A stretch of DNA of 58,584 nt. Origin: Nitrosomonadales bacterium. GTDB lineage: Bacteria; Pseudomonadota; Gammaproteobacteria; Burkholderiales; Gallionellaceae. The position numbers were made by a program, and so were the translations under genes. Location of the stretch: assembly GCA_016213335.1 (NCBI GenBank), contig JACRAQ010000058.1:1-58584 (forward strand). Direction: 5' to 3'. Numbering within the stretch: position 1 is the first letter of the stretch; each line of letters opens with the position of its first letter. This document shows positions 16,382 through 25,566 of this stretch, piece by piece. The notes under the pieces are model-generated. The model was not told the origin of the DNA, searched no databases, and was given only the letters and a program-made list of their open reading frames with translations.

Positions 16382-17149
16382 ATGGCGCGTCGCCCGAAAC
16401 GTGTAGAGCGGGACAACCACGAGCGCTGGCTGATTTCCTACGCCGACTTCATCACCCTGTTGTTTGCGTTCTTCGTGGTGATGTACGCCATTTCTGCGGT
16501 CAATGTTGAGAAATACAAAATATTCAGCGCGGCGCTGACCAGCGCGTTTGGCAAGCAGGCGGCGGTCAAACCGGAAATGGCGGAGCCGGGGGGGGAGCAG
16601 GAAGTGCTGCTGAAATCGCTGGTGGACCGCCGGAACGCCAGGCTGGGAGAGCGCCTGCGCAAGCAGCAGGAATACATGCAGGGGGTCGCCAGCGGGTTAA
16701 ACCAGGCCATGGCGGCCCAGATTGCCAGCGGCCAGGTCAGCGTCACCAGCACCAGCCGGGGGGTGGTGCTGGAAATAAATGCCAGCGCACTGTTCAACCA
16801 GGGCGAAGCGGAGCTGCAAAGCAGCTCGATAAAAACCATGTCCAGGGTGGCGCAGATATTGGGGCAAGGCGATCAAAGCATCGAGGTCGAGGGATACACC
16901 GACGATACGCCCATCAAGAACGCGCGCTTTCCTTCCAACTGGGAGTTGTCTTCGGCGCGCGCCAGCAGTGTGGTGCGTCTGTTCATCGAGCACGGGGTGG
17001 CTGCGGCGCGCCTGACTGCAGCGGGCTCTGCCGCCAACCGCCCGGTCGCATCCAACGATACTGCAGAGGGGCGAGCCCGCAACCGCCGGGTTACCGTCAC
17101 AATCCTGTCGCCCGCAGCCGCTCCGCTGGAGCAGCCGCCCGAGCAATAG
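16382..17149 (+). CDS. motD: MotD/MotB-type stator subunit with OmpA-like peptidoglycan-binding domain
   Basis: A 255-residue partner of MotC. A single N-terminal membrane helix (WLISYADFITLLFAFFVVMY) carries the proton-accepting aspartate D22. A plug/linker follows, then an OmpA-like domain in the C-terminal 120 residues with IEVEGYTDDTPIKNARFPSN, ELSSARASSVV and the NRRVTVTI end, which anchor the stator to peptidoglycan. The first residues (MARRP..NHERW) resemble MotD more than MotB. The gene ends eight bases before the convergent flgN stop. Confidence 0.95.
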   Translation: MARRPKRVERDNHERWLISYADFITLLFAFFVVMYAISAVNVEKYKIFSAALTSAFGKQAAVKPEMAEPGGEQEVLLKSLVDRRNARLGERLRKQQEYMQGVASGLNQAMAAQIASGQVSVTSTSRGVVLEINASALFNQGEAELQSSSIKTMSRVAQILGQGDQSIEVEGYTDDTPIKNARFPSNWELSSARASSVVRLFIEHGVAAARLTAAGSAANRPVASNDTAEGRARNRRVTVTILSPAAAPLEQPPEQ

Positions 17150-17157
17150 CTTCGCCT

Positions 17158-17643
17158 TCAAACACTGCCCAGAGTGCGGCCGGTGGTTGCCGGGTGCGGC
17201 TGTCCATCCGGGCCATATAAGCCGCTGGCGTTGTGGGCGGCTTTTTGCAATACCGCCAGTGCCTGCTGGTTGTGGCGCAACCTGGACTGGATCAGCACGC
17301 CGTTGGTGCGGTTGAGCTGCTGCGCCTGCCCGGCCAGTTGCTGGACACTGCGCCAAGCTGGCAACAGGCTGGCGGCATGGGCCTGCAGCCAAGCCGCCGC
17401 GCCGCCCGTCCCGGATGCCGCCCCACAGGCGCGCAGCCCGTTCTTGCGCTCCTCCGCCAGCCGGCCCAGTTCGTTCGCTGCCCGTATCTTGTTTTCCGAT
17501 AGTGCCAGCAGTTGCTCGGTATCCCTGCCGAGCAAAGCCTGCTGCTCGGCTTCGAGCAGCGCGACAAACGATTTCAGGGCTTCGTGTTCCGCGCGCAATC
17601 GAGAAGCCAAGCCTGTCAGTGTGGCGGGAGAGGTCGTGCCCAT
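17158..17643 (-). CDS. flgN: FlgN, chaperone for hook-junction proteins
   Basis: A 161-residue, mostly helical protein matching FlgN, the export chaperone for FlgK and FlgL. The LRAEHEALKSFVALLEAEQQALL segment near the N-terminus and the C-terminal region (NRTNGVLIQSRLRHNQQALAVLQ, then LYGPDGQ) are the family signatures. It follows flgM by 11 bases in an flgM-flgN operon, the usual arrangement. Confidence 0.92.
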   Translation of the reverse strand: MGTTSPATLTGLASRLRAEHEALKSFVALLEAEQQALLGRDTEQLLALSENKIRAANELGRLAEERKNGLRACGAASGTGGAAAWLQAHAASLLPAWRSVQQLAGQAQQLNRTNGVLIQSRLRHNQQALAVLQKAAHNASGLYGPDGQPHPATTGRTLGSV

Positions 17644-17654
17644 CTGGTGAGAGG

Positions 17655-17972
17655 TCAGCTTTTCTGCGAATTGATCAGTTCTTGTACTGTCTCGATCAGG
17701 CGATCCGCAACCACTTCGGAATTTACCTGGAAGCGCCCTTCGCTGATAGCCTGTTTGATTTCCGCAACTTTTGCTGCGTCCACCACGGGAGTGTTCGCCA
17801 TGCTGGCTTCCATGCTCAGCAAGTGCGCGGAAGTGGCGCCCAGGTGCACGCTGGTGCCGCTGGCGGTGGAAGGCTGCGGCGAGGCGGCTGCAGGTTTGGC
17901 GGCGCGCGCCTGCGCCTGTCCTTCCCCGGCGGGGGTGACAGGCAAGGGTTTGGTAGATTTTTCTATTTTCAC
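17655..17972 (-). CDS. flgM: FlgM, anti-sigma-28 factor
   Basis: A 105-residue protein that binds FliA until the hook is complete and is then exported. The N-terminal half is disordered and Ala/Pro-rich; the C-terminal sigma-binding part (DAAKVAEIKQAISEGRFQVN, followed by SEVVADRLIETVQEL) is typical. I chose the GTG at 17972 (V-K-I-E-K-S) because AAAAGG lies at the right distance and family members start M-K-I; a GTG at 17981 would add three residues. A sigma-28-like promoter lies upstream at 18005-18031, giving the feedback loop seen in other bacteria. Confidence 0.92.
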   Translation of the reverse strand: MKIEKSTKPLPVTPAGEGQAQARAAKPAAASPQPSTASGTSVHLGATSAHLLSMEASMANTPVVDAAKVAEIKQAISEGRFQVNSEVVADRLIETVQELINSQKS

Positions 17973-18004
17973 GGCGATCACCTTTTCGGTACGGTTGGCT
18001 TTTT

Positions 18005-18031
18005 ACATCGTCAATCCGGCATGAAACTTTA
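18005..18031 (-). promoter_or_regulatory. Probable sigma-28 promoter of flgM-flgN
   Basis: On the minus strand, TAAAGTTT, then 11 bases, then GACGATGT. The -35 box is perfect and the -10 box has 5 of 8 matches to GCCGATAA. It lies 32 bases before the flgM start. Confidence 0.6.
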
Positions 18032-18145
18032 GTAAACCGCGCAACTTATTGCACAGGCGCCCGGTTTTGTGCAACACGCCGGCTTGCCGTGGCCGGCTTG
18101 GTATAACACGCTGATTAAGAATAAAAACGTATCCGCCAGGCGCGC

Positions 18146-18832
18146 TCAGGGGGATACTGCGACGCTCCCGTCTGGCTGCGCCAGGCCACTGATCACCTGG
18201 CCGGATGCCGCCTTGATCCGCAAGCTTTGCCCTTCTGTTGCGTTGCTCAACGCTTGTCCTTCCGAATGGATACGATAGCCCTGCCCCGCAATCTGGATCT
18301 GTACGGTTTGTCCCTGCGTTACCGCATAAGATGCGCGCAGCATGTCGTGCCTTAAGGCTTGGCCCGCTCCAATGCCGAACTTGAGTATTTTGCCAACTGC
18401 CTGCGCCGGATCGGTGAGGGCGCCCGGTTGCGACAGATCGCCGTTCTGGGTGGCGAGGTCTTCGGCGCGCAGTACCTGCCCTTGCTGCAAGGGCCTGACG
18501 GCGATAAGCAGATCCGCATTGGCCCTGATTTGCACCGGCACGAACAGTGTCCAGCCATTGTTCCCGGGGCAACGCACCCCTATCGTGGAATTGCCGAGCA
18601 AGCGCCCTCCGGGAGGGAGAAACGGTTCTGGCGCCGGGCAGGCGTGCAGCGCGAGGCGGCGGTCAATTTCACCCACCTTGATGTATACCTGGCCCGGCAA
18701 ATTCGATGTTTGCACGCGCACAAAATCGGCAATTGCCGAGCGGATTTCCGCATGGCCCTGTTGCGGTGACGCCCATGTTGCCAGAGCGATGAATAGCAAG
18801 CCTGCCGGCGCCAGGAGGGTAATTTTTCTCAT
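18146..18832 (-). CDS. flgA: FlgA, P-ring assembly chaperone
   Basis: A 228-residue periplasmic chaperone for the flagellar P ring (FlgI). The start at ATG 18832 gives a signal peptide MRKITLLAPAGLLFIALATWA; longer in-frame extensions upstream run into the divergent flgB promoter region. The SAF-like C-terminal domain is evident (LLIAVRPLQQGQVLRAEDL, GQALRHDML, SGQVISGLAQPDGSV). Two cysteines (HACPAPEPF and GVRCPGN) probably form a disulfide. It is transcribed away from flgB, with 139 bases between the starts. Confidence 0.93.
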   Translation of the reverse strand: MRKITLLAPAGLLFIALATWASPQQGHAEIRSAIADFVRVQTSNLPGQVYIKVGEIDRRLALHACPAPEPFLPPGGRLLGNSTIGVRCPGNNGWTLFVPVQIRANADLLIAVRPLQQGQVLRAEDLATQNGDLSQPGALTDPAQAVGKILKFGIGAGQALRHDMLRASYAVTQGQTVQIQIAGQGYRIHSEGQALSNATEGQSLRIKAASGQVISGLAQPDGSVAVSP

Positions 18833-18971
18833 GGTTGTATTGTCGGCTTCCAGTGGCATCGGGGGAAGCCTTTTAACCCGGGAAATGACGCCGGTTTTTG
18901 CGCCTAATCGGGCATTCGACATGGCGCATCCGTGGTTAGCATGTGCGTCATGGCGAAAGTGGGGCAGGAAA

Positions 18972-19376
18972 ATGACCAGCAAAATTGACGGCGTGTTGCA
19001 ATTCCACCGGGTGGCGCTCGGCCTGCGCGCAGCGCGGCAGGAGTTGCTTGCTTCCAATATCGCCAACGCCGATACCCCGAACTACAAGGCCAAAGATATT
19101 GATTTTGCCGGCGCCTTGCAAGGGGCGCTGGGGAGTGGTGCCGCAAAACTGCCCGTGGCAGCGACCGCGCCGCGCCATCTGGGTGGGACGAGCGGCGAAA
19201 CCGTGCTGGGGGTGCCGGTGATGTACCGGATGCCCGCGCAAGCCAGCGCGGACGGCAACACGGTGGAAATGGACGTCGAGCGAGCGCAATTTGCCGATAA
19301 CGCTTTGCGCTACGAGGCGGGAGTCAGGTTTGTCAGTGACGAAATCAAGAGCGTTTTGATCGCGATACAGGGGTAA
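18972..19376 (+). CDS. flgB: FlgB, proximal rod protein
   Basis: A 134-residue proximal rod subunit. The N-terminal rod/hook motif [21 protein letters not shown] and the C-terminal heptad-like end ([24 protein letters not shown]) are diagnostic. ATG 18972 follows GGCAGGAAA. It heads the flgBCDEFGHIJ operon, four bases before flgC. Much longer upstream extension of the frame has no coding character. Confidence 0.95.
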   Translation: MTSKIDGVLQFHRVALGLRAARQELLASNIANADTPNYKAKDIDFAGALQGALGSGAAKLPVAATAPRHLGGTSGETVLGVPVMYRMPAQASADGNTVEMDVERAQFADNALRYEAGVRFVSDEIKSVLIAIQG

Positions 19377-19380
19377 CATC

Positions 19381-19785
19381 ATGTCGCTATTCAATATCTT
19401 CAACATCTCCGGCTCTGCCATGACTGCGCAATCACAGCGCCTGAACGTGGTGGCGAGCAATCTGGCCAACGCCGACAGCACCACCGGTGCGGACGGCAAG
19501 CCTTACCGCGGCAAACAGGTGGTGTTCAGCGCCGCGCCGATGGGCGGCAACGCGGGTGCCGGGGTGAAGGTGGTGGCGGTGGTAGAGGACGCTTCGCCCA
19601 TGAAAGTCGTATACGACCCCAAGCACCCGATGGCCGACGGGCAGGGCTATGTCACGCTGCCGAACGTGAATGTCGTGGACGAGATGGTCAACATGATTTC
19701 GGCTTCGCGCTCCTACCAGAATAACGTGGAAGTGATGAACGCTTCCAAGAGCTTGCTGCTCAAGACCTTGACCATCGGCCAGTAA
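19381..19785 (+). CDS. flgC: FlgC, proximal rod protein
   Basis: A 134-residue proximal rod subunit. It begins [20 protein letters not shown] and contains [15 protein letters not shown] near the start, [20 protein letters not shown] in the middle and a [23 protein letters not shown] end, the standard FlgC pattern. Length is normal. Confidence 0.97.
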   Translation: MSLFNIFNISGSAMTAQSQRLNVVASNLANADSTTGADGKPYRGKQVVFSAAPMGGNAGAGVKVVAVVEDASPMKVVYDPKHPMADGQGYVTLPNVNVVDEMVNMISASRSYQNNVEVMNASKSLLLKTLTIGQ

Positions 19786-19798
19786 CGGAGGAAAGATC

Positions 19799-20473
19799 AT
19801 GGCTATCGCAACGCAGGCGTCCTCGGTGATTGATGCGCTCAATGCGGCGAACAGCTCGCTGGCAAAAAAAACCGCTGGCGCCGCCGGTGACACTCAAGAC
19901 AGGTTCCTCAAGCTGCTGGTCACGCAGATGAAGAATCAGGATCCGCTGAACCCGATGGACAATGCCCAGGTTACCTCGCAAATGGCGCAACTCAGCACGG
20001 TAAGCGGCATAGACAGGCTCAATTCCACCTTGCAGGCGCTGAGCGACAGCATGGCCGCCTCGCAGACCATGACGGCCGCCAGCATGATCGGGCGGGGCGT
20101 CCTGGTTCCCGGGGCCACCATGAGCCTGGCCAATGGCCAGGCTCTGGGCGGAATCGAGCTGGCACTGCCTGCGGACAGCGTGACTGTCAAAATCACGGAT
20201 GCTGCGGGTGCCCTCGTGCGCACCTTGCATCTGGGGGCGCAACAGGCCGGCATATTGCCGCTGGCCTGGGATGGGCTGACGGATACGGGCGCGTCTGCCG
20301 CAGATGGTGTTTACCGCTTTACGGCGGAGGCGGTACTGGCGGGAAGCCGTTCGACCGCCACCACCCTGGCCTTCGGCATGGTCAACGCCGTCACGCCGGG
20401 GGCAAAAGGCGCGACCCTCGATGTGGGGCGGCTGGGCGGGTTCGCCTTATCCGAAGTCAAGCAGGTCATGTGA
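19799..20473 (+). CDS. flgD: FlgD, hook cap (hook assembly) protein
   Basis: A 224-residue hook-capping protein needed to polymerise FlgE. The conserved FLKLLVTQMKNQDPLNPMDN box lies near residue 40, and SQMAQLSTVSGIDRLN follows. The C-terminal part contains the FlgD Ig-like region (GILPLAWDGLTDTGASAADGVYRF). It sits between flgC and flgE with short spacers and GGAGGAAAG before the ATG. Confidence 0.96.
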   Translation: MAIATQASSVIDALNAANSSLAKKTAGAAGDTQDRFLKLLVTQMKNQDPLNPMDNAQVTSQMAQLSTVSGIDRLNSTLQALSDSMAASQTMTAASMIGRGVLVPGATMSLANGQALGGIELALPADSVTVKITDAAGALVRTLHLGAQQAGILPLAWDGLTDTGASAADGVYRFTAEAVLAGSRSTATTLAFGMVNAVTPGAKGATLDVGRLGGFALSEVKQVM

Positions 20474-20503
20474 CATGAATGCCATTATTGCGGGGAGAAT
20501 GCC

Positions 20504-22069
20504 ATGAGTTTTCAGCAAGGGCTAAGCGGGCTGAATGCAGCTGCAAAAAATCTGGATGTGATCGGCAACAACGTTGCCAACGCCAATACCGTTGGCTTCA
20601 AGGGATCGCAAGCCCAGTTTGCGGATGTGTATGCCAGCGCCATAGGCGGAACCGTTGGGACGCAATCGGGCCTTGGCACCCAGCTGGCTACCATCGCGCA
20701 GCAGTTCGGGCAAGGCAATATCACTGCAACCAACAATTCCCTCGACATGGCGATTAACGGGCAGGGTTTTTTCCGCATGGATAATAACAGCACGATAATC
20801 TATGCCAGAAACGGCCAGTTCCAGCTCGACAAGAATGGCTACATCGTCAATAGCCAGGGGCACCGGTTGACGGGGTATCCGGTAGACCCGATAACCGGAG
20901 CAACCCTGCCGCTCGGGCCGCTCTCCATTTCTACGGCCGCACTGGCGCCGCTGGCGTCAACCGGGGTCACGGTCGGGTTGAATCTCGATTCCCGCTCGGT
21001 CTTTCCGACCGCGCTCACTTCGGGCAATGTGACGGGCAGCGCGGCGGTAGGTACGCTGGTTATCGGAGCGGGCAACAATACCTTGAACGTGACAGTGGAT
21101 GGCATCGCTTCCGGCGCAATTACCATTCCGAGCGCCACCTATCCGTCGGCGGCGACGCTGGCTGCGGCGATACAAACAGCGGTCAACGCCGATCCCGCAC
21201 TGATTGCAGCGGGGAAATCGGTTTCGGTTTCCGCGACGGCGAATATCCTGACGATGACCTCAACTTCGGCGGTGGGCGCCACGTCTACCGTGGCAGCCCC
21301 GACTGGCAACGCCGCCGCCAACCTGTTCGGCGGTGCGCCTGTGGCGACTGCCGGGGTCACGGTATTCAGCCCGACCAACCCATCATCGTTCAACAGCTCG
21401 ACCTCGCTGACAACTTATGACAGCTTGGGCAACAGCCACGTTGCTACTTTGTATTTTCAGAAAGTGTCCGCCAATTCCTGGAATGTTTACCTGACCATGG
21501 ACGGCACCATGGTGCCGGCGGCGGGAACCGCCATGGGGACGCTGGGGTTCACGACCTCGGGTGTACAGTCGGTGCCGGCGGGCGGCTTGCTCACTGCCTC
21601 CCCCTTTACGCCGCCGGGTGCCGCGACCATGAGCCTGACGTTCGATTGCGCTACTACCACCCAGTTTGGCGCGCTGTTCGGTGTCACGCGCCTGAGCCAG
21701 ACCGGCTACACCTCCGGCCAGTTGAGCGGCTTCAGCACCGCTCCGGATGGCACTATCCAGGGGCGTTATTCCAACGGGCAATCCATGCCCATGGGCCAGA
21801 TCGTGATGGCAAATTTCGCCAACTCGCAGGGTTTGCAGCCGCTGGGCAATAACGAGTGGGCGGACACTTCCGCCTCTGGGCCGGCGCTGATAGGCACGCC
21901 GGGAGCAGGCAGCCTGGGTGTGCTGCAATCTTCGGCGGTGGAAGATTCCAACGTGGATCTGACGGGGGAGCTGGTGCAGATGATTACTGCGCAGCGCGTG
22001 TATCAGGCCAACGCGCAAACCATCAAGGCGCAGGATGCAATTCTGCAGACCATCACCAACCTGCGCTGA
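20504..22069 (+). CDS. flgE: FlgE, flagellar hook protein with inserted IN-motif-like domain
   Basis: A 521-residue hook subunit, longer than the ~400 residues of enteric FlgE. The D0 termini are standard: MSFQQGLSGLNAAAKNLDVI, GNNVANANTVGFK, and the end LTGELVQMITAQRVYQANAQ. Extra length sits in residues ~180-270, a Thr/Ala-rich segment (NTLNVTVDGIASGAITIP, TYPSAATLAAAIQTAVN) that resembles flagellin hook-IN motif domains also seen in FliD and FliC of this window. The protein lacks frame disruptions. GGGGAGAATGCC gives a good ribosome site. Confidence 0.96.
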   Translation: MSFQQGLSGLNAAAKNLDVIGNNVANANTVGFKGSQAQFADVYASAIGGTVGTQSGLGTQLATIAQQFGQGNITATNNSLDMAINGQGFFRMDNNSTIIYARNGQFQLDKNGYIVNSQGHRLTGYPVDPITGATLPLGPLSISTAALAPLASTGVTVGLNLDSRSVFPTALTSGNVTGSAAVGTLVIGAGNNTLNVTVDGIASGAITIPSATYPSAATLAAAIQTAVNADPALIAAGKSVSVSATANILTMTSTSAVGATSTVAAPTGNAAANLFGGAPVATAGVTVFSPTNPSSFNSSTSLTTYDSLGNSHVATLYFQKVSANSWNVYLTMDGTMVPAAGTAMGTLGFTTSGVQSVPAGGLLTASPFTPPGAATMSLTFDCATTTQFGALFGVTRLSQTGYTSGQLSGFSTAPDGTIQGRYSNGQSMPMGQIVMANFANSQGLQPLGNNEWADTSASGPALIGTPGAGSLGVLQSSAVEDSNVDLTGELVQMITAQRVYQANAQTIKAQDAILQTITNLR

Positions 22070-22084
22070 TAGCCGGGAGAAAAA

Positions 22085-22825
22085 ATGGATCGGCTGATTT
22101 ATACCGCCATGACCGGCGCTTCCCACGTGCTGCAACAGCAGGCGGCCGTGGCGCAGAGCCTGTCCAATACCCATACTCCAGGCTATCGCGCCGCAGTGAA
22201 CACTTTCCGTGCCGTGCCGCTGACCGGTGAAGGGTTGCCCACGCGCACATTTGTGGTGGATTCCACGGCGGGTGCCGATTTCGCTCCGGGAGTGATGCAG
22301 CAGACCGGGCGCGAGCTGGATGTGGCGGTGCAAGGCCAAGGCTGGATCGCCGTGCAACTGGAAGATGGCAGCGAGGCGTATACCCGCAACGGCAGCTTGC
22401 AGGTTTCACCCAACGGCATACTGCAGACCCGCAGCGGCCTAGCCGTTGCGGGGGATGGCGGCCAGCTCGCCATTCCGCCCGATACCGAGATTACCATCGC
22501 CAAGGACGGCACCATTTCTACTGTGCCCACCGGCCCCAAGCCCAGCCAGGTTGTAGTGGTGGGCCGCATCAAACTGGTCAACCCGCCCCAGGACCAACTG
22601 GTGCGCGGGGCGGATGGGCTGTTTCGCACCAGCGACGGCAACCCTGCCGAGGCGGATGCCGGCGTGGCAATAGCGGCCGGCAGCCTGGAGAGCAGCAATG
22701 TGAATGCCGTGGAGGCAATGGTCAACATGATTTCGCTGGCACGGCAGTTCGACATGCAAATGAAAATGCTGCAAAGCGCGGACAGTAACGCGAGACAGGC
22801 AAGCTCGATTCTTAACATCAGTTAA
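22085..22825 (+). CDS. flgF: FlgF, proximal rod protein
   Basis: A 246-residue rod subunit. It begins MDRLIYTAMTGASHVLQQQAAVAQSLSNTHTPGYRA, has the LDVAVQGQGWIAVQLEDGSEAYTRNGSLQV block, and ends ESSNVNAVEAMVNMISLARQFDMQMKMLQ. These are FlgF hallmarks. It is followed by a 119-base gap with a large inverted repeat before flgG, whereas these genes are usually close together. Confidence 0.96.
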   Translation: MDRLIYTAMTGASHVLQQQAAVAQSLSNTHTPGYRAAVNTFRAVPLTGEGLPTRTFVVDSTAGADFAPGVMQQTGRELDVAVQGQGWIAVQLEDGSEAYTRNGSLQVSPNGILQTRSGLAVAGDGGQLAIPPDTEITIAKDGTISTVPTGPKPSQVVVVGRIKLVNPPQDQLVRGADGLFRTSDGNPAEADAGVAIAAGSLESSNVNAVEAMVNMISLARQFDMQMKMLQSADSNARQASSILNIS

Positions 22826-22828
22826 AGA

Positions 22829-22930
22829 CAGTTGTTAGCCGCCAGTCGTTAGTCGCCAGTTAAACCCAAACCCCGCGTAGCGGACAACACCAACTAACAA
22901 CTAGCGACTAACAGCTAGCGACTACCAACC
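22829..22930. repeat. GTTAG/CTAAC inverted repeat between flgF and flgG
   Basis: The left arm (22831-22862) has GTTGTTAGCCGCCAGTCGTT-type units; the right arm (22889-22929) has AACTAACAACTAGCGACTAA-type units that are the reverse complement of the left arm with few mismatches. The whole forms a stem of about 30 base pairs inside the flg operon. A related copy lies between fliQ and fliP (31110-31191). Confidence 0.75.
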
Positions 22931-22944
22931 AGAAGGATTCAACC

Positions 22945-23727
22945 ATGATTCGGTCCCTGTGGATTTCCAAAACCGGCCTGGATGCGCAGCAGACCCAGAT
23001 GGATGTGATCGCCAACAATCTGGCTAACGTCAGCACCACCGGCTTCAAGCGCTCGCGCGCGGTATTTGAAGATTTGCTGTATCAGACCCTGCGCCAGCCG
23101 GGCGCGCAGTCGTCGCAACAAACCCAGATACCATCGGGCTTGCAGATCGGCACCGGGGTGCGGCCGATCGCCGCAGAGCGCATCCACACCCAAGGCAATC
23201 TGCAGCAGACCGGCAACAAGCTGGACGTGGCGATCCAGGGGCCGGGTTTTTTTCAGGTGCTGCTGCCGGATGGCACCACCGCTTATACGCGCGATGGCTC
23301 GTTTCAGACCGACAGCCAGGGACAGGTTGTGACTTCCAGCGGTTTCGTGGTTCAGCCCGCCATGACCGTTCCGGCAAACATTACCAGCCTCACCATAGGC
23401 CGCGACGGAGTGGTAACGGTGACGCAAGCGGGCGCGACCGCTCCGGTGCAAATAGGCAGCATGCAGCTCGCCACCTTCATCAACCCGGCCGGATTGCAAA
23501 GCCAGGGGGAAAACCTGTATGTCGAAACCGCCTCATCCGGCACGCCCAGCACCAATGTGCCGGGCACCAACGGCACCGGGAACTTGAGCCAGGGTTATGT
23601 GGAAACTTCCAATGTCAATGTGGTGGAAGAGCTGGTGAACATGATCCAGACGCAGCGCGCTTATGAAATCAATTCCAAGGCGATTACCGTTTCGGACCAG
23701 ATGCTGCAAAAACTGTCGCAGATTTAG
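22945..23727 (+). CDS. flgG: FlgG, distal rod protein
   Basis: A 260-residue distal rod subunit, the normal length. Signatures include [61 protein letters not shown] and the end [20 protein letters not shown]. The rod-specific segment after the N-terminal motif ([14 protein letters not shown]) is present. AGAAGGATTCAACC precedes the ATG, so translation can start independently after the inverted repeat. Confidence 0.97.
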   Translation: MIRSLWISKTGLDAQQTQMDVIANNLANVSTTGFKRSRAVFEDLLYQTLRQPGAQSSQQTQIPSGLQIGTGVRPIAAERIHTQGNLQQTGNKLDVAIQGPGFFQVLLPDGTTAYTRDGSFQTDSQGQVVTSSGFVVQPAMTVPANITSLTIGRDGVVTVTQAGATAPVQIGSMQLATFINPAGLQSQGENLYVETASSGTPSTNVPGTNGTGNLSQGYVETSNVNVVEELVNMIQTQRAYEINSKAITVSDQMLQKLSQI

Positions 23728-23739
23728 CGAGGGCGCACT

Positions 23740-24447
23740 ATGCGTAAGAATTTGGCTGGCTTGCTGGTTTGTTGCGGAGCGCTGGCAGCGCTTGCGGGAT
23801 GCGCCAGCACGCCTTCCACCCGCATCCAGCAGCCGATGACGGCGAAGCCGTTCGAGCAGAAAGCGGCCGCCCTCCAGAACGGCGCCATCTATCCGGCGGG
23901 AGTCAATGAACGTCCGCTGTTCGAAGACCGGCGCGCGCTCAACGTGGGAGACATCCTGACCATCGTGATTTCCGAAGCCACGTCTGCCAGCGAAAAAACC
24001 AGCAGCAACGCTGAGCACAGCGGAAGCATTTCTGCGCTCACGCCAAATATTACCGGGAATCTGCACGGCGGCAGCGCCACCGCTGCAACTCCCGTCGAGA
24101 TGCTGGCTTCTCTCGGCACCAGCGGCGAGTCGAGCGGCAAGCTGGCCAACAAGGGCGACACCGCCGGCAGCAATACGTTTACCGGAACCATCGCCGTTAC
24201 CGTGATCGAAGTGCTGCCCAATGGCAACTTGCTGGTCGGCGGAGAAAAGCAGGTCGCAATCGGCCAATCAGACGAGTTCATCCGCTTTTCCGGCGTGGTC
24301 AACTCTGCTTCCATAACCGGCAGCAACACTGTGCAATCCACCCAGGTGGCCGATGTTCATCTCGAGTATAAAGGTACCAGCAGCGTGGATCGTTCCGCAA
24401 TCACCAGCATGTTCAGCCGCATGTTCCTTTCGGTGGTGCCGTTTTAG
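23740..24447 (+). CDS. flgH: FlgH, L-ring lipoprotein
   Basis: A 235-residue outer-membrane lipoprotein of the L ring. Signal peptide with lipobox LAGC (C21), then the FlgH core: ERPLFEDRRALNVGDILTIVI followed by SEATSASEK, FTGTIAVTVIEVLPNGNLLV and the C-terminal GVVNSASITGSNTVQSTQVAD ending near FLSVVPF. Located 12 bases after flgG. Confidence 0.97.
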   Translation: MRKNLAGLLVCCGALAALAGCASTPSTRIQQPMTAKPFEQKAAALQNGAIYPAGVNERPLFEDRRALNVGDILTIVISEATSASEKTSSNAEHSGSISALTPNITGNLHGGSATAATPVEMLASLGTSGESSGKLANKGDTAGSNTFTGTIAVTVIEVLPNGNLLVGGEKQVAIGQSDEFIRFSGVVNSASITGSNTVQSTQVADVHLEYKGTSSVDRSAITSMFSRMFLSVVPF

Positions 24448-24471
24448 GCAAACGCGTCGAAGGAGGTCATC

Positions 24472-25566
24472 ATGAAGAAAATCATCATCCTGCTCGCACT
24501 GGCCCTGCTCTTCCCACCGGCGGCATCCGCCGAGCGCATCAAGGAACTGGCCAGCATCCAGGGGGTGCGCGATAACCAGCTGATCGGCTACGGCCTGGTG
24601 GTCGGGCTGGATGGCAGCGGTGACCAGACCACGCAGACGCCGTTCACGGTGCAGAGCGTGGTCAGCATGCTGTCGCAGATGGGCGTCAGCCTGCCGCCGG
24701 GAACCAGCCTGCAGCTGAAAAACGTGGCGGCGGTGGTGGTGACCGCCACCTTGCCGCCGTTCGCGCGCGCCGGACAGACGATAGACATCACGGCTTCTTC
24801 CATGGGCAACGCAAAAAGCCTGCGCGGCGGAACGCTGCTGATGACGCCGCTGAAAGGCGCGGACGGCCAGGTCTATGCGATGGCGCAGGGCAATGTACTG
24901 GTCGGCGGCGCGGGGGCGTCGGCGGGCGGAGCCAAGGTGCAAGTCAACCATTTGAGCGTCGGGCGCGTGCCCGGCGGAGCGACGGTAGAGCGCGCCGTGC
25001 CGACATCGCTGGGGCAGGGCGAGTACATTCATCTCGAGCTGAACGTTTCGGATTTCACCACCGCCACGCGTGTGGCGAATGCCATCAATGAAAAGGTTGC
25101 GCCGGATGCGGCGGCGGCGCTGGATGCCCGGATGATTCAAGTGCGGGCACCGGCAGGCAGCGCGCGGGTGGCTTTCCTGTCGCAGATCGAGAACCTGGTG
25201 GTGGAGCCAGCGCCCGGATTGGCGCGCGTCATTATCAATGCGCGCACCGGCTCGGTGGTGATGAACCAGGCCGTATCGCTGGATAATTGCGCGATTTCGC
25301 ATGGCAACCTGACGGTGGTGATCAATACCGATACCGCAGTCAGTCAGCCCGCTCCCCTTTCGGCGGGCAAAACGGTCAAGACCGAAAAAACCACGATTGA
25401 CATCCAGTCCGACAAAGGGGGGGTAGTGATGCTGAAAAAAGGGGTGTCACTGAGCGAAGTGGTGAAAGCGCTCAATTCCATCGGCGCAACACCGCAGGAC
25501 TTGCTGGCAATCTTGCAGGCGATGAAATCCGCCGGGGCGTTGCGGGCGGAACTGGAAGTTATCTAA
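24472..25566 (+). CDS. flgI: FlgI, P-ring protein
   Basis: A 364-residue periplasmic P-ring subunit with signal peptide [20 protein letters not shown]. The conserved [32 protein letters not shown] start of the mature protein, [20 protein letters not shown] and the C-terminal [22 protein letters not shown] confirm it. GGAGGTCATC precedes the ATG. Its stop codon touches the flgJ start. Confidence 0.98.
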   Translation: MKKIIILLALALLFPPAASAERIKELASIQGVRDNQLIGYGLVVGLDGSGDQTTQTPFTVQSVVSMLSQMGVSLPPGTSLQLKNVAAVVVTATLPPFARAGQTIDITASSMGNAKSLRGGTLLMTPLKGADGQVYAMAQGNVLVGGAGASAGGAKVQVNHLSVGRVPGGATVERAVPTSLGQGEYIHLELNVSDFTTATRVANAINEKVAPDAAAALDARMIQVRAPAGSARVAFLSQIENLVVEPAPGLARVIINARTGSVVMNQAVSLDNCAISHGNLTVVINTDTAVSQPAPLSAGKTVKTEKTTIDIQSDKGGVVMLKKGVSLSEVVKALNSIGATPQDLLAILQAMKSAGALRAELEVI

